Source: Salaquimonas pukyongi
GTDB taxonomy: Bacteria > Pseudomonadota > Alphaproteobacteria > Rhizobiales > Rhizobiaceae
Length of the DNA stretch: 64,000 nucleotides
NCBI RefSeq assembly: GCF_001953055.1
Contig: NZ_CP019044.1
Location: 62,001 to 126,000, forward strand
Reading direction: 5' to 3'
How positions within the stretch are numbered: the first letter of the stretch is position 1; each line of letters begins with the position of its first letter. Shown one piece after another: positions 27,673-36,797 of the stretch. The translations under genes were made by a program, and so were the position numbers. The notes below the pieces were generated by a model. It ran no database searches and had not been told where the DNA came from. It worked only from the letters and a program-made list of their open reading frames with translations.

Positions 27673-28539
27673 ATGCGGTATGTGCAATTGCGAGCCTTTC
27701 ACCATGTGGCGGTGTGCGGCGGATTCTCCCGGGCTGCTGAAGCCCTGCACCTGACGCAGCCCGCTGTCTCAGATCAGGTCCGCAAACTGGAAATCGACTA
27801 TGATATCCGTTTGTTCGATAGGAACAGAAAACAGGTTGCACTGACGTCCCACGGCGAAAAGCTGCTGGAATTTACGCATCGGCTCTTCGAAGTTGAACAA
27901 CAGGCGGCAGAGTATCTGAATGCTGAACGCACGCTCAAGAGCGGCCGCCTGAACATCATCGCCGACTCCCCGCATCACATCCTGCATCTGCTTGGGCCAT
28001 TTCGACAGAGATACCCGGATGTCTTTGTCTCGATCCATTCGGGAAACTCGGTGGAAGTGCTGGAAAGTCTCTACAGCTACAAGGCCGATGTCGGCGTTTT
28101 GGGCGATATTCCCGACAGCCGGGATTTCGACGTGATGCGGCTGAGCTCCACCCCGATCATCGCCTTTGCGCCGCAAGGAAGCGAAGTGGCCCGCAAGGGT
28201 TCGCTGACATTGAAAGAACTCGCGAAATTGCCGCTGGTCTTGCGCGAACAAGGCTCGAAAACCCGTGCCATGCTGGAAGAGTATGCTTCTGGCAAAGGGG
28301 TCAGGCTTAACGCCGGCATAGAGGTAGAGGGCCGCGAAGCAGTGCGTGATGTTGTGCTGCACGGTGGCGGGGTGGGGATTGTCTCGGAAGCGGAATTCGA
28401 CGCTGATTCGGGGTTGGTGAAAATTCCAATCCGCGATGCCAGGCTGGTCATGGATGAAGCGCTCATCACCTTGAAAGAGCGCCGCGACAGCAGGATTATC
28501 CGTGCGCTGACGCCGTTCCTGAAACCGCGAGGAGAATAG
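27673..28539 (+). CDS. LysR family regulator, probable regulator of aminoethylphosphonate catabolism
   Basis: A 288-residue LysR protein. The helix-turn-helix covers residues about 3-62 (LRAFHHVAVCGGFSRAAEALHLTQPAVSDQVRKLE). The effector domain follows, with LNIIADSPHHILHLLGPF and DVVLHGGGVGIVSEAEF. It is divergent from the Na/Pi gene of the phn operon, with 203 nt between the starts. A LysR subfamily associated with phnW genes is known and this protein has the right place and length. The two 37-bp motif copies, at its own promoter and before phnW, are the likely binding sites. The effector would be an aminophosphonate; this is inference. Confidence 0.88.
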   Translation: MRYVQLRAFHHVAVCGGFSRAAEALHLTQPAVSDQVRKLEIDYDIRLFDRNRKQVALTSHGEKLLEFTHRLFEVEQQAAEYLNAERTLKSGRLNIIADSPHHILHLLGPFRQRYPDVFVSIHSGNSVEVLESLYSYKADVGVLGDIPDSRDFDVMRLSSTPIIAFAPQGSEVARKGSLTLKELAKLPLVLREQGSKTRAMLEEYASGKGVRLNAGIEVEGREAVRDVVLHGGGVGIVSEAEFDADSGLVKIPIRDARLVMDEALITLKERRDSRIIRALTPFLKPRGE

Positions 28540-28543
28540 AAAA

Positions 28544-29230
28544 TCACACTCCCAGATAGCGCTCAGTCAGTTCGGGCGTAAGTGCGGCAACCGGACCACT
28601 CCACACGGTTTCGCCACGCTGCAGGACGACCGCCCGGTCGGCAATCTGGCGCAGCTCGCGAACCGATTTGTCGATGATCAGGATTGCCATGTCGGACTCC
28701 TGTTTGAGCCGGGCGATAACCTTCCAGATTTCCTTGCGTACCAGCGGCGCAAGTCCTTCGGTCGCTTCGTCAAGAACCAGCAGTTTGGGGTTGGTCATCA
28801 AAGCGCGAGCAATCGCCAGCATCTGCTGTTCTCCACCTGAAAGGGACGAAGCGATCTGTGGGAGCCGCTCGCCAAGCCGGGGAAAGAGATCCGTCACCGA
28901 TTTAAGGGACCAGTCGCCCGGCCTTGCTGCGGCGGTGAGGTTCTTTTCAACGCTAAGATTGCCAAAGCAGCGACGCCCCTCCGGCACGAGACCGATGCCC
29001 AGGCGTGCGACGCGATGGGGCGGCATCGGCAGAAGATCATGGCCGGAGAAGCGAACAACGCCCGCAGCTGGCAGCAACCCGAACACCGACTTGACCGTGG
29101 TGCTCTTGCCCATGCCGTTGCGGCCCATCAGCGCAACGACTTCACCGGCGCCTACCTCCAGGTTGACGTTGAATAGCGCCTGGCTTGAGCCGTAATAAGC
29201 GGTAACGCCTTCGAGCGTCAGCAGCGTCAT
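28544..29230 (-). CDS. livF: Branched-chain amino acid-type ABC transporter ATP-binding protein, LivF type
   Basis: A 228-residue ATPase. Walker A GRNGMGKST lies near residue 36, the signature is LSGGEQQMLAIARAL, and Walker B LLVLDEATEGLAP has the LivF-specific EGLAP ending. The C-terminus TERYLGV is also typical. It is the last gene of a five-gene Liv-type importer and is convergent with the LysR gene, with 4 nt between the stops. Its start overlaps the LivG stop by 4 nt. The gene symbol denotes family position; the substrate may not be a branched-chain amino acid. Confidence 0.92.
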   Translation of the reverse strand: MTLLTLEGVTAYYGSSQALFNVNLEVGAGEVVALMGRNGMGKSTTVKSVFGLLPAAGVVRFSGHDLLPMPPHRVARLGIGLVPEGRRCFGNLSVEKNLTAAARPGDWSLKSVTDLFPRLGERLPQIASSLSGGEQQMLAIARALMTNPKLLVLDEATEGLAPLVRKEIWKVIARLKQESDMAILIIDKSVRELRQIADRAVVLQRGETVWSGPVAALTPELTERYLGV

Positions 29231-29991
29231 GCATCTTCTCCCAGATAGGATTCGCGCACCTGGGAATCAGCGCGGATTTGATCGACTGTCCCGGTTGCGA
29301 TGATGCGGCCATAAACCAGCACCGATACACGGTCCGCGAGCGCAAACACTGCATCCATGTCGTGTTCCACGAGCAGGATTGGTGCTTCGGCGCGCAACTG
29401 GTCCAGAAGTCCTGTCATCCGCTTTGAGCCGGAAGCGCCAAGCCCGGCCATGGGCTCATCCATCACGAACACTTTCGGTTCAAGCGTCAGGGCAATGGCA
29501 AGTTCGAGTTGGCGGCGCTCGCCATGGGAAAGATTTGAGGTGCGTATGTCGGACTTGTCCTGCAGTCCGACACGGCAAAGCGCTGTCATCGCTTTCTCGC
29601 AAAGCACATGATTTCCAAGCGCGGGAAAGAAAACCCCTGCCACGCCGCCCCGTGCACCCAGCGCTCCCAGAACGGCATTTTCCAGCACGGTGTCCTCGGT
29701 GGCAAGTGCGGAAACCTGAAACGTGCGCGCAAGCCCCTTGCGGGCGCGGCGATGGGGTTTGAGAGGCGTGACGTTTTCACCGGCCAGATAGACCTCCCCC
29801 TTGTCGGGCGACAGCGCGCCGCTGATCTGTTGAATGAGCGTCGACTTGCCTGCCCCGTTGGGACCGATAATGGCATGAATCTCCCCATGCCTCAGGTCGA
29901 TTGAAACATCGTCATTGGCTTTCAAGGCGCCAAAAGCCTTGGTGATATTTCGTGTTTGGAGCGCCAGTGCGGCCTGATCATGCTCAACCAT
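29227..29991 (-). CDS. livG: Branched-chain amino acid-type ABC transporter ATP-binding protein, LivG type
   Basis: A 254-residue ATPase. Walker A GPNGAGKST is at residues 43-51, followed by the LivG-type insert KGLARTFQVSALATEDTVLEN. The signature is LSHGERRQLELAIAL and Walker B VFVMDEPMAGLG. The start at 29991 gives an 8-nt overlap with the LivM stop; the frame continues upstream into the LivM gene but that part is not protein-like. All five genes overlap or nearly touch except the SBP gene, so expression is coupled. Confidence 0.92.
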   Translation of the reverse strand: MVEHDQAALALQTRNITKAFGALKANDDVSIDLRHGEIHAIIGPNGAGKSTLIQQISGALSPDKGEVYLAGENVTPLKPHRRARKGLARTFQVSALATEDTVLENAVLGALGARGGVAGVFFPALGNHVLCEKAMTALCRVGLQDKSDIRTSNLSHGERRQLELAIALTLEPKVFVMDEPMAGLGASGSKRMTGLLDQLRAEAPILLVEHDMDAVFALADRVSVLVYGRIIATGTVDQIRADSQVRESYLGEDA

Positions 29992-30976
29992 GAGCAGCCC
30001 CCTTGCCGGAGAGCAGACCGATAAGCCCACCTTTTGCCAGCAGGACGACCAGCAGCAAAAGCAGGCCGAGGAAAATGTGCCAGTATTCCGACAAACCGCC
30101 CAGGTAATGCTCAAGCACGATAAAGACCACGGCGCCCGCCAGCGGGCCGCACAGGCGCGCCACACCGCCCAGGATGACAAAAACCATGATTTCGCCGCTT
30201 AACTGCCAGGAGAACATTGCCGGGCTGACGAAACGGTTGAGATCGGCAAACAGTGCGCCGGCAAGTGCGGTCACCACCCCCGATACAACGAAAGCCGCAA
30301 GCCGCAGGCGGAAGGGGTCAATGCCTGCGGTTTCAACCCGCTGGACCGATTGCCGGGCTGCGTTGAGGGCCAGGCCAAAGGGTGAGCGGATCAGCCGGGC
30401 ATTGAAAAAGAGAACGCCAAGAAGAACGGCAAAACAGAGCGCAAAGTACTGAATGGGGTCAAGCGTGTTGAGGCCGGGAAAGCCGTTGCGCACATAGATC
30501 GCCAGTCCGTCCTCGCCGCCATAGGCAGGCCACGAGATGGCGAAGTAATAGAACATCTGGCCGAAGGCGAGGGTGATCATGATGAAATAGACACCGCTTG
30601 TGCGAAGCGAAAGGGCACCGATGACAAGCGCAGCAAGGGCGCCGGCCACCATCGCCGTCAGCCAGATCGCCGGCATGGACTGGGTGCCCTCGACGGCAAA
30701 TGGCCAGATGAAAATCGGCTCATGATTTTGGGCATGGCTTGCCAGTATGCCCATGGCATAACCGCCAATGCCGAAGAAGACCGCATGTCCGAGGCTGACC
30801 AGACCGCCCATGCCCAGCGCGATGTTAAGACCGGTTCCCGCCAGCGCAAGGATAACCGCACGCGTTGCCAGTGTGATGGTGAAGGGTTCGTCTGTCAGCC
30901 AGGCCCAAAGCGGCACCAGAACGAGGCCAGCCAGCAGCACCGCATTGACCGCCCATTCCCGGTAGGTGCTGCTCAC
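29984..30976 (-). CDS. livM: Branched-chain amino acid-type ABC transporter permease, LivM type
   Basis: A 330-residue inner-membrane permease with nine to ten hydrophobic helices. LALAGTGLNIALGMGGLVSLGHAVFFGIGGYAMG is the hallmark first-half motif of LivM. The cytoplasmic coupling segment RSPFGLALNAARQSVQRVETAGIDPFRLRLAAFVVS follows in the second half. Its start overlaps the LivH stop by 4 nt. There is nothing unusual in length or order. Confidence 0.92.
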   Translation of the reverse strand: MSSTYREWAVNAVLLAGLVLVPLWAWLTDEPFTITLATRAVILALAGTGLNIALGMGGLVSLGHAVFFGIGGYAMGILASHAQNHEPIFIWPFAVEGTQSMPAIWLTAMVAGALAALVIGALSLRTSGVYFIMITLAFGQMFYYFAISWPAYGGEDGLAIYVRNGFPGLNTLDPIQYFALCFAVLLGVLFFNARLIRSPFGLALNAARQSVQRVETAGIDPFRLRLAAFVVSGVVTALAGALFADLNRFVSPAMFSWQLSGEIMVFVILGGVARLCGPLAGAVVFIVLEHYLGGLSEYWHIFLGLLLLLVVLLAKGGLIGLLSGKGAAHG

Positions 30977-31893
30977 GGCGCCTCTCCAAAAAGGCCCTGG
31001 GGCCGGATCAGGAGGACCAGTGCCATCAGCACGTAAATCGACATCGAGGCCAGGGCCGAACCTGCCAGCATGGCAGAGGCGGGGTCCATTACGGCTCCGA
31101 AAAGAATTGGCAGAAGAAAGCGCCCCAGCGTGTCTGTAAAGCCGACCAACAGCGCTCCGACCAGCGCTCCCTTGATCGAGCCGATGCCGCCGATGACGAT
31201 GACGACGAATGCCAGAATGAGGACCGGTTCGCCCATGCCGACCTGAACCGACTGGATGGCGCCGACCAGCGCTCCGGCAAGGCCGGCAAGGGCTGCCCCA
31301 AGGGCGAAAACGATCGTATAGAGCCTGGAAATATCGACCCCCAGCGCTGCGATCATCTCCCGGTCGCTTTCACCGGCACGGATGCGGTCGCCCAGCCTGG
31401 TGTGGGTCACCAGAAAAAACAGGCCTGCGGCGATCGCGAGGCCGGCAACAATCAGCGCCAGCCGGTAGGAGGAATACTCGATCCCGCCCGGCAAGGTGAC
31501 CGGCCCGGCGAGCCATTGCGGGCGCTCCAGATAAAGCGGGAACGAGCCGAAGGCCCATCGGGTTCCCTCTGACAGGATGAGGATCAGGGCAAACGTCGCA
31601 AGAACCTGATCGAGATGGTCACGATTGTACAGCTTGCGAATGACAACAAGTTCGATGATGACACCGGCAGCAGCGGAGGCAGCCAGGGCAGCCGCCAGCC
31701 CAAGAACAAAGGACCCCGACCAGCCGGCAACCGCCGCTGCCGCAAAAGCCCCGATCATGAAAAGGGAACCGTGCGCCAGATTGATCAGCCCCATTACGCC
31801 AAACACCAGCGTCAGGCCCGATGCCATCAAAAACAGCATGACACCGAACTGCAATCCGTTCAGCAGTTGTTCAATGAACAGGATGGGTGACAT
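30973..31893 (-). CDS. livH: Branched-chain amino acid-type ABC transporter permease, LivH type
   Basis: A 306-residue permease. FIEQLLNGLQFGVMLFLMASGLTLVFGVMGLINLAHGSLFM is the standard LivH opening, and VVIVIGGIGSIKGALVGALLVG is the conserved coupling helix region. I start at 31893 (MSPILF); an upstream extension to 31962 is not family-like. The 114 nt between the SBP stop and this start show no clear hairpin-plus-U-run terminator, so the SBP gene is probably in the same operon. Confidence 0.92.
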   Translation of the reverse strand: MSPILFIEQLLNGLQFGVMLFLMASGLTLVFGVMGLINLAHGSLFMIGAFAAAAVAGWSGSFVLGLAAALAASAAAGVIIELVVIRKLYNRDHLDQVLATFALILILSEGTRWAFGSFPLYLERPQWLAGPVTLPGGIEYSSYRLALIVAGLAIAAGLFFLVTHTRLGDRIRAGESDREMIAALGVDISRLYTIVFALGAALAGLAGALVGAIQSVQVGMGEPVLILAFVVIVIGGIGSIKGALVGALLVGFTDTLGRFLLPILFGAVMDPASAMLAGSALASMSIYVLMALVLLIRPQGLFGEAP

Positions 31894-32007
31894 TGCGGAT
31901 GCTATCAGATGACGCCGGCAGTTGGCGGAAGAAATATCTGGCGGACGGAGCGCCGGCCCCATCCGCGATGATGATGTTCAATTCTGTCTCCGCCTTATCG
32001 GCGAATC

Positions 32008-33147
32008 CTAGAACGTGCACTCGCCCGCATAGGCATCTGCATGCCCGGTCAGTGCGGTGCCGATGATCTTGTTGGTGAAGACGTCACCTTCCTTGATCAC
32101 CTCGCGCACATAGATGTCCTGAACCGGATGGTGGTTTGTACCGAACTTGAACGAACCACGCACCGAATCAAAGTCCGCTTCTTCAAGCGCCGAGCGGAAG
32201 GCGCCGGCATCTGTTACGCTGGCCTTGCCCATGGCTGACAAAATGAGATTTGCGGTGTCGAAGCCCTGACTTGCATAGAGCGAAGGCAGGCGCCCGTATT
32301 CGGCCTGAAACGACTCGACGAAAGCCTTGTTCGCGGGATTGTCGATGTCCTTGTTCCACTGGGACGTATTCTTTACGCCAAGCGCGGCTTCGCCAACCGC
32401 CTGAAGAATACCCTGATCGAAAGAAAATGCCGGGCCGACCAGCGGAATGTCCACGCCGGAGGCTGCATACTGTTTCATGAAGGCAATGCCCATGCCCCCG
32501 GGAAGGAAGAAAAAGACGCTGTCGGCTCCTGAAGCACGGATCTGCGCAATCTCGGCAGCATAATCCTTCTGGCCGAGCTGGGTGTAGACTTCGCCCGCCA
32601 GTTCTCCCTTGTAGAAGCGCTTGTAACCGGTCAGGGCATCCTTGCCTGCCGGGTAGTTCGGCGCCATGACGAACGAGTTCTTGAAACCTGCATCATTGGC
32701 ATAGGCCCCTGCTGCTTCATGCAGATTGTCGTTCTGCCAGGCGACGTTGAAATAGTTTTCATGGCACCCCTTGCCGGCCAGTGCGGACGGGCCCGCATTG
32801 GGCGAAAGATAGAATTTTCCCTGCGCAGTGGCGGCAGGAACCACCGCCATCGCAAGGTTCGACCAGATGATCCCGGTCAGAATATCCACCTTCTCGCTCT
32901 GGATCATCTTGTCTGCGAGTTGCACGGCGATGTCGGGTTTGCGCTGGTCGTCCTCGACGACAACCTCGATGTCCTTGTTGCCGGCCTGCTTGACCGCCAG
33001 CAGAAAACCGTCACGCACGTCGATTCCAAGCCCGGCGCCGCCTCCCGAAAGTGTGGTGATCATGCCGACCTTCACCGGTTCGGCTGCAACCGGCAGAGCC
33101 ACCGACAGCGACAATGCTGCGGCAAATGCCAAAGATTTCATACGCAT
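32008..33147 (-). CDS. ABC transporter substrate-binding protein, Liv/amide type
   Basis: A 379-residue periplasmic binding protein of the Leu/Ile/Val class. A signal peptide (residues 1-22, SLAFAAALSLSVALPVAA) is followed by EPVKVGMITTLSGGGAGLGIDVRDGFLLAVKQ, the usual first strand and loop, and later GIIWSNLAMAVVPAATAQGKFYLSPNAGPSALAG. Two cysteines in the mature half (CHENYF and the C-terminal CTF) could form a disulfide. A GGGAGGAA site precedes the start at 33147. It is the first gene of the Liv-type operon. Proteins of this class bind amino acids, amides, urea and aromatic acids; the ligand here is unknown. The neighbouring phosphonate regulator makes an aminophosphonate worth considering. 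Confidence 0.9.
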   Translation of the reverse strand: MRMKSLAFAAALSLSVALPVAAEPVKVGMITTLSGGGAGLGIDVRDGFLLAVKQAGNKDIEVVVEDDQRKPDIAVQLADKMIQSEKVDILTGIIWSNLAMAVVPAATAQGKFYLSPNAGPSALAGKGCHENYFNVAWQNDNLHEAAGAYANDAGFKNSFVMAPNYPAGKDALTGYKRFYKGELAGEVYTQLGQKDYAAEIAQIRASGADSVFFFLPGGMGIAFMKQYAASGVDIPLVGPAFSFDQGILQAVGEAALGVKNTSQWNKDIDNPANKAFVESFQAEYGRLPSLYASQGFDTANLILSAMGKASVTDAGAFRSALEEADFDSVRGSFKFGTNHHPVQDIYVREVIKEGDVFTNKIIGTALTGHADAYAGECTF

Positions 33148-33311
33148 TACAATTCCTCCCTTTCGTTCTTTCCCGCCTGCAAAAGCACTCCTTGCGATGA
33201 ATTTCAACTGTTACCGGTGCCGCCAGAACCGTCAAGAACGGAATCGGCCGTCACCAGTATGCGCCGGAAAGTGAATGTTCAGCGAAAAACGGAAGGGTGC
33301 GTGCAGCTTTG

Positions 33312-33968
33312 TCAGTCGCCTTCACAGGGCATTCCTGCAGCACCCCAAAGAAGGATGTCGTCAACATGCTCTTTGAGGGAATAAGGTGCTGCTTCGCGGC
33401 CTGCCCCAGGGTTCCATGCCCAGTGCAGGATCACGTCATGGTCCAGATGATCTGCCAGTTCCTGGAATGTACGATTGCCATTTCGCTCCGGGTCGCGCAA
33501 TTGGCGGCAGATTTCCACACCGGATTTCCCGAACCAATGCGCTTCCACCGGTGCCATACGCCAGTCCGCGGCAACGCGCGGTGCAGCGTGAGGAACTGTG
33601 TTGGCGTCATCGCGGCCGCTGGAGAGCGTGGTGTGGCAGGTTGAGCAGGCAATTGTCTCTGCCCCGATTCTGCTTTCACCGGCATTGATGTTCATGCCGT
33701 GGAAGCGAGCCTTGCCATAACTTGGACCGGACCACATGGGCCGGTTGTCCGGCCCTGCATGGCAGTTCGAGCAGCGCGGATGGCTGACGACTTCGTGGAT
33801 GCGTGCCCAGGCTTCCAGGCCTTCCTCACGGCCAGCGGTAGCCGCCGCAGGCTGCTCGGATTCTGCCTGCTGTTGAGTGCCTGTGGTCTGTGCGAGTGCC
33901 GTACCGCCACAAACAAGAAACAGCGGAACGAAGGCTGCAAGGTGCAGCGTTTTCAAGGTTGATCCCAT
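33312..33968 (-). CDS. Exported diheme c-type cytochrome-like protein
   Basis: A 218-residue protein with a signal peptide (residues 1-27, LKTLHLAAFVPLFLVCGGTALA) and two heme-binding motifs, CSNCH (in VSHPRCSNCHAGPDNRP) and CSTCH (in TIACSTCHTTL). It resembles the Isoquinoline-1-oxidoreductase-associated cytochromes found beside IorAB-type molybdoenzymes. It lies 11 nt after the iorB stop, in the same direction. Its likely role is taking electrons from the Mo/Fe-S enzyme to the respiratory chain in the periplasm. The start at 33968 places the signal peptide at the N-terminus; the frame runs further upstream into iorB. Confidence 0.8.
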   Translation of the reverse strand: MGSTLKTLHLAAFVPLFLVCGGTALAQTTGTQQQAESEQPAAATAGREEGLEAWARIHEVVSHPRCSNCHAGPDNRPMWSGPSYGKARFHGMNINAGESRIGAETIACSTCHTTLSSGRDDANTVPHAAPRVAADWRMAPVEAHWFGKSGVEICRQLRDPERNGNRTFQELADHLDHDVILHWAWNPGAGREAAPYSLKEHVDDILLWGAAGMPCEGD

Positions 33969-33979
33969 CTTGTTCAGCC

Positions 33980-36219
33980 TCACACGAAATCTATGAATTT
34001 GTTGAACGGCATTTCGCGCAGGCGCCTGCCGGTTGCGGCGAAAATCGCATTGGAGAGGGCTGGAGCCGCCGGCGGGACAGGGGGTTCGCCAATGCCCCTT
34101 ATCTTGGCGCCGTTTTCCAGGCCTTTCACGAAGATCTCGGGGCACTGATAGAGCCGCATGGCCTCATGGGCATGATAATTGCTCTGCTGCGCCATCCCGT
34201 CTGAATAGGTAATCTCGCAGTTCATCGCATGGCCCAGTCCAAATACAACGCCGCCCTGAACCAGGTTTTCGAAATTCACCGGATCGACAATGGTTCCCAC
34301 ATCGCAGGCCACCCAGACCTTGTCGATCCTGATGCCCTGACCTGTGTCGGTGACTTCCACGACTTCAGCTGTCGGCACGCCGAAACTTTCGATAAATGCA
34401 ACGCCTCTGCCCTTGCCGGCCCCAAGCTCGCCGCCCCAGGATGACATATCGGCAACGGTCTCCAGGACCTTTCTCGACACATCGTGCCCCATCAACCGGA
34501 TGCGCTCCTCCATCGGATCGGCGCCGGCCGCATGGATTAATTCATCCAGGAAGCAGTCAAATTCAAATCCGGCTCCCGGCGCACCGACGGACCGCCAGGA
34601 AGAAACCGGCGCCAGTTCGGGTGCGCGGTAGGCGCGCATACGGAAATTCGGCAGGTCATAGGGATTGTTCCACGACCCTGCTGATATCTGGGCATCCGGG
34701 CCAGGCATCGGAATGTTCGCCCGACCCATCTGCGATGCAATGACCGATGGTGATGCGATTTGAAGATCGATTGAGGTTACCTGACCGTTCGCCACCGTCC
34801 CCTTGCTGCGACCGATCGAAATGTGGCGGGGGAAGTCATGGGCAAAGTCTTCCTCACGGGTGTAGGTGAGCTTGACGGGCGTCCCGCGCATCTGGTTGGC
34901 AATTTCGGCGGCTTGTTTGACGTGCTCGAATTCAAGGCGGTGGCCGAAGCTGCCGCCAATGAACTGATTGTGCAAAATCACCTGATCCTGCTCGTGTCCG
35001 GTGATGGCGCCTACCAAAACCTGCATCTGTCTTTGAAGCTGGTGACCGGTCCATACCTCTACGCGTTCGTCGGTAACCAGAACGATAGCATTAAGCGGTT
35101 CAAGGGGGCATGGGCGACATAGGGCGAGCGGTATTCGGCTTCGATCACCCCACCCTCTGCCTGGGCCGCTTCCACATCACCGTCGTTGCGCCACTCGCTA
35201 TCGAGAAGTTCATCGGTAAAGGAGGCGGCAACCGTTTTCCAATGTTCTTCCTGTTCGGCAGGATAAGGTGCCTCGCCCCAGTCAAACTCAATTGCGTCGG
35301 CTGCCTGAAAAGCACGCCATGTATTGTCGGCAATGACTGCTGCGCCCCCGGTGACCGGGACAACCTTGCTGACGCCGGGCATTTTTTCCGCAGCGCTCGC
35401 ATCATAGCCGTTCACCGCGCCGCCTTGGCGCGGGTTCAGCTTGATGGCGGCATGGACCATGCCATCGACTTTCAGATCAATGCCGTAGTCAAGCGTACCG
35501 GTCGACTTGCCGACAATGTCAAGGCGCTGCATCGGTTTGCCGATCAGGCGCCATTGGCCCGGATCGCGCAGTGTGACGTTACCGACCGGATCAAGCTTTG
35601 CGGCCGCTGCGGCCAGTTCGACATATTTTAGTTGACTGCCATCAGGCAGAAGAACGGCCCCGTTGGCGGTTTTAAGCTGTTCAACGGGCACGCCGGACTG
35701 TTCGGCTGCGGCCAGTTTCAACGTTTCGCGGGCAACCGCCCCGGCGTATCGCAGTTTCTCGAAACTGTCGGGAATGGTGGTCGAGCCGCCGGTGCCCTGC
35801 AAACCCATAACCTTCAACACGCTTCCCATGATTCCACGTACTGTTTCGGCAGTGAAACTTTCGTTTGTGGACTTGAAGGGAGCACTTTCGTCGGCCATGG
35901 CAGTGTTCCAGTAGGCCGCACTGGGTTGACCGAAACTGATTTCAAACTGCCCAAACTCAACGTCAAGTTCCTCGGCAATCAGTGCGGCCTGTGCCGATGC
36001 GACGCCCTGACCCTTGTCAGCATGAGGCGTGATCAGGGTTATTTTCTCCTGGTCGATAAGCACCCACGGATTAAACGTTGCCGATCCTTCCGGCAGGCTG
36101 TCCGCCAAGGGGTTGTCGTGGGGTTTGCGCACGATGTAGGTGCCAAAGGCAACGCCCCCGAGCACTGCCGCCGAGCCGATCAGGAATGTGCGCCGTGCGA
36201 TGGTTCCAAGCTTGCCCAT
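33980..36219 (-). pseudogene. iorB: Isoquinoline 1-oxidoreductase-type molybdopterin subunit, interrupted by one frameshift
   Basis: Two frames together encode a protein of about 746 residues of the xanthine oxidase/IorB class. The N-terminus has a Tat signal (ARRTFLIGSAAVLGG). Conserved parts include ITPHADKGQGVASAQAALIAEELDV and, in the second frame, FIGGSFGHRLEFEHVKQA and FGLGHAMNCEITY. The break lies after EAEYRSPYVAHAPL. Adding one base to the G5 run at 35104-35108 (plus strand) gives HAPLEPLNAIVLV and joins the halves. The enzyme would oxidise an N-heterocycle or aldehyde in the periplasm. Whether the shift is real or a sequence error is unclear. It overlaps nothing and follows iorA by 2 nt. 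Confidence 0.85.
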
Positions 36220-36221
36220 GA

Positions 36222-36686
36222 TTACGCCTCCTGCAGTTTGGCGGCTGCCGATTTGACAGCTTCACGGATGCGCACATAGGTCCCGCACCGGCATAGGTTC
36301 CCGCTCATTGCCGCATCGATATCCTCGTCGGTTGGCTCGGGGTTGACGTCCAGCAGGGAAGCTGCCTGCATGATCTGGCCGGACTGGCAGTATCCGCATT
36401 GGGCGACCTGATGTTCGATCCAGGCAGCTTGCACCGCATGCAGGGTTTGCGGCGTGCCGAGGCCCTCGATAGTGGTAACTTCCCCGTCCAGATCGCCGAT
36501 TGCCAACTGGCAGGAGCGTACGGCCACGCCGTCCACGTGCACCGTGCACGCGCCGCACTGGGCAATGCCACAGCCATATTTGGGGCCGGTTATGCCCAAT
36601 TCGTCACGCAACACCCATAGAAGTGGCATGTCGCCTTCGACTTCCACTTCATATTGTTTTCCATTCACGGTCAGACTTGTCACCAA
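36222..36686 (-). CDS. iorA: Isoquinoline 1-oxidoreductase-type [2Fe-2S] subunit
   Basis: A 154-residue iron-sulfur subunit with the two-cluster layout of the xanthine oxidase family. The plant-type ferredoxin cluster is [15 protein letters not shown] with the fourth cysteine in [10 protein letters not shown]. The second cluster is [10 protein letters not shown] and [15 protein letters not shown]. It is transferred with the large subunit, whose start lies 2 nt after this stop. Its own promoter region is shared with a divergent TetR gene and contains a 19-bp dyad. Confidence 0.92.
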   Translation of the reverse strand: MVTSLTVNGKQYEVEVEGDMPLLWVLRDELGITGPKYGCGIAQCGACTVHVDGVAVRSCQLAIGDLDGEVTTIEGLGTPQTLHAVQAAWIEHQVAQCGYCQSGQIMQAASLLDVNPEPTDEDIDAAMSGNLCRCGTYVRIREAVKSAAAKLQEA

Positions 36687-36745
36687 ACGCTCCTGTGCTA
36701 GTTGTGCGCGATGTTGCCAGCTTCAAAATACAAGGCCGGGGCATC

Positions 36746-36764
36746 AATACTGGAAACCAGTATT
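36746..36764. promoter_or_regulatory. 19-bp perfect dyad, likely TetR operator of iorAB
   Basis: AATACTGG and CCAGTATT are separated by AAA. On the iorA strand a TTGACA -35 with a 17-nt spacer leads to AAATAC at the edge of the dyad, so a bound repressor would cover the -10 region. A second weaker dyad, TTGACA-N13-TGTCAA, lies next to it at about 36764-36788. Assignment to the TetR at 36798 is by position. Confidence 0.75.
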
Positions 36765-36797
36765 TGACATATAACCAAATTTTGTCAAGTTGTAATA

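Noticed and set aside
28544-33147. Firm assignment of the Liv-type system as the aminoethylphosphonate importer
   Set aside because: The operon lacks the shared 37-bp motif and the binding pocket cannot be read; it is kept only as a low-level hypothesis.
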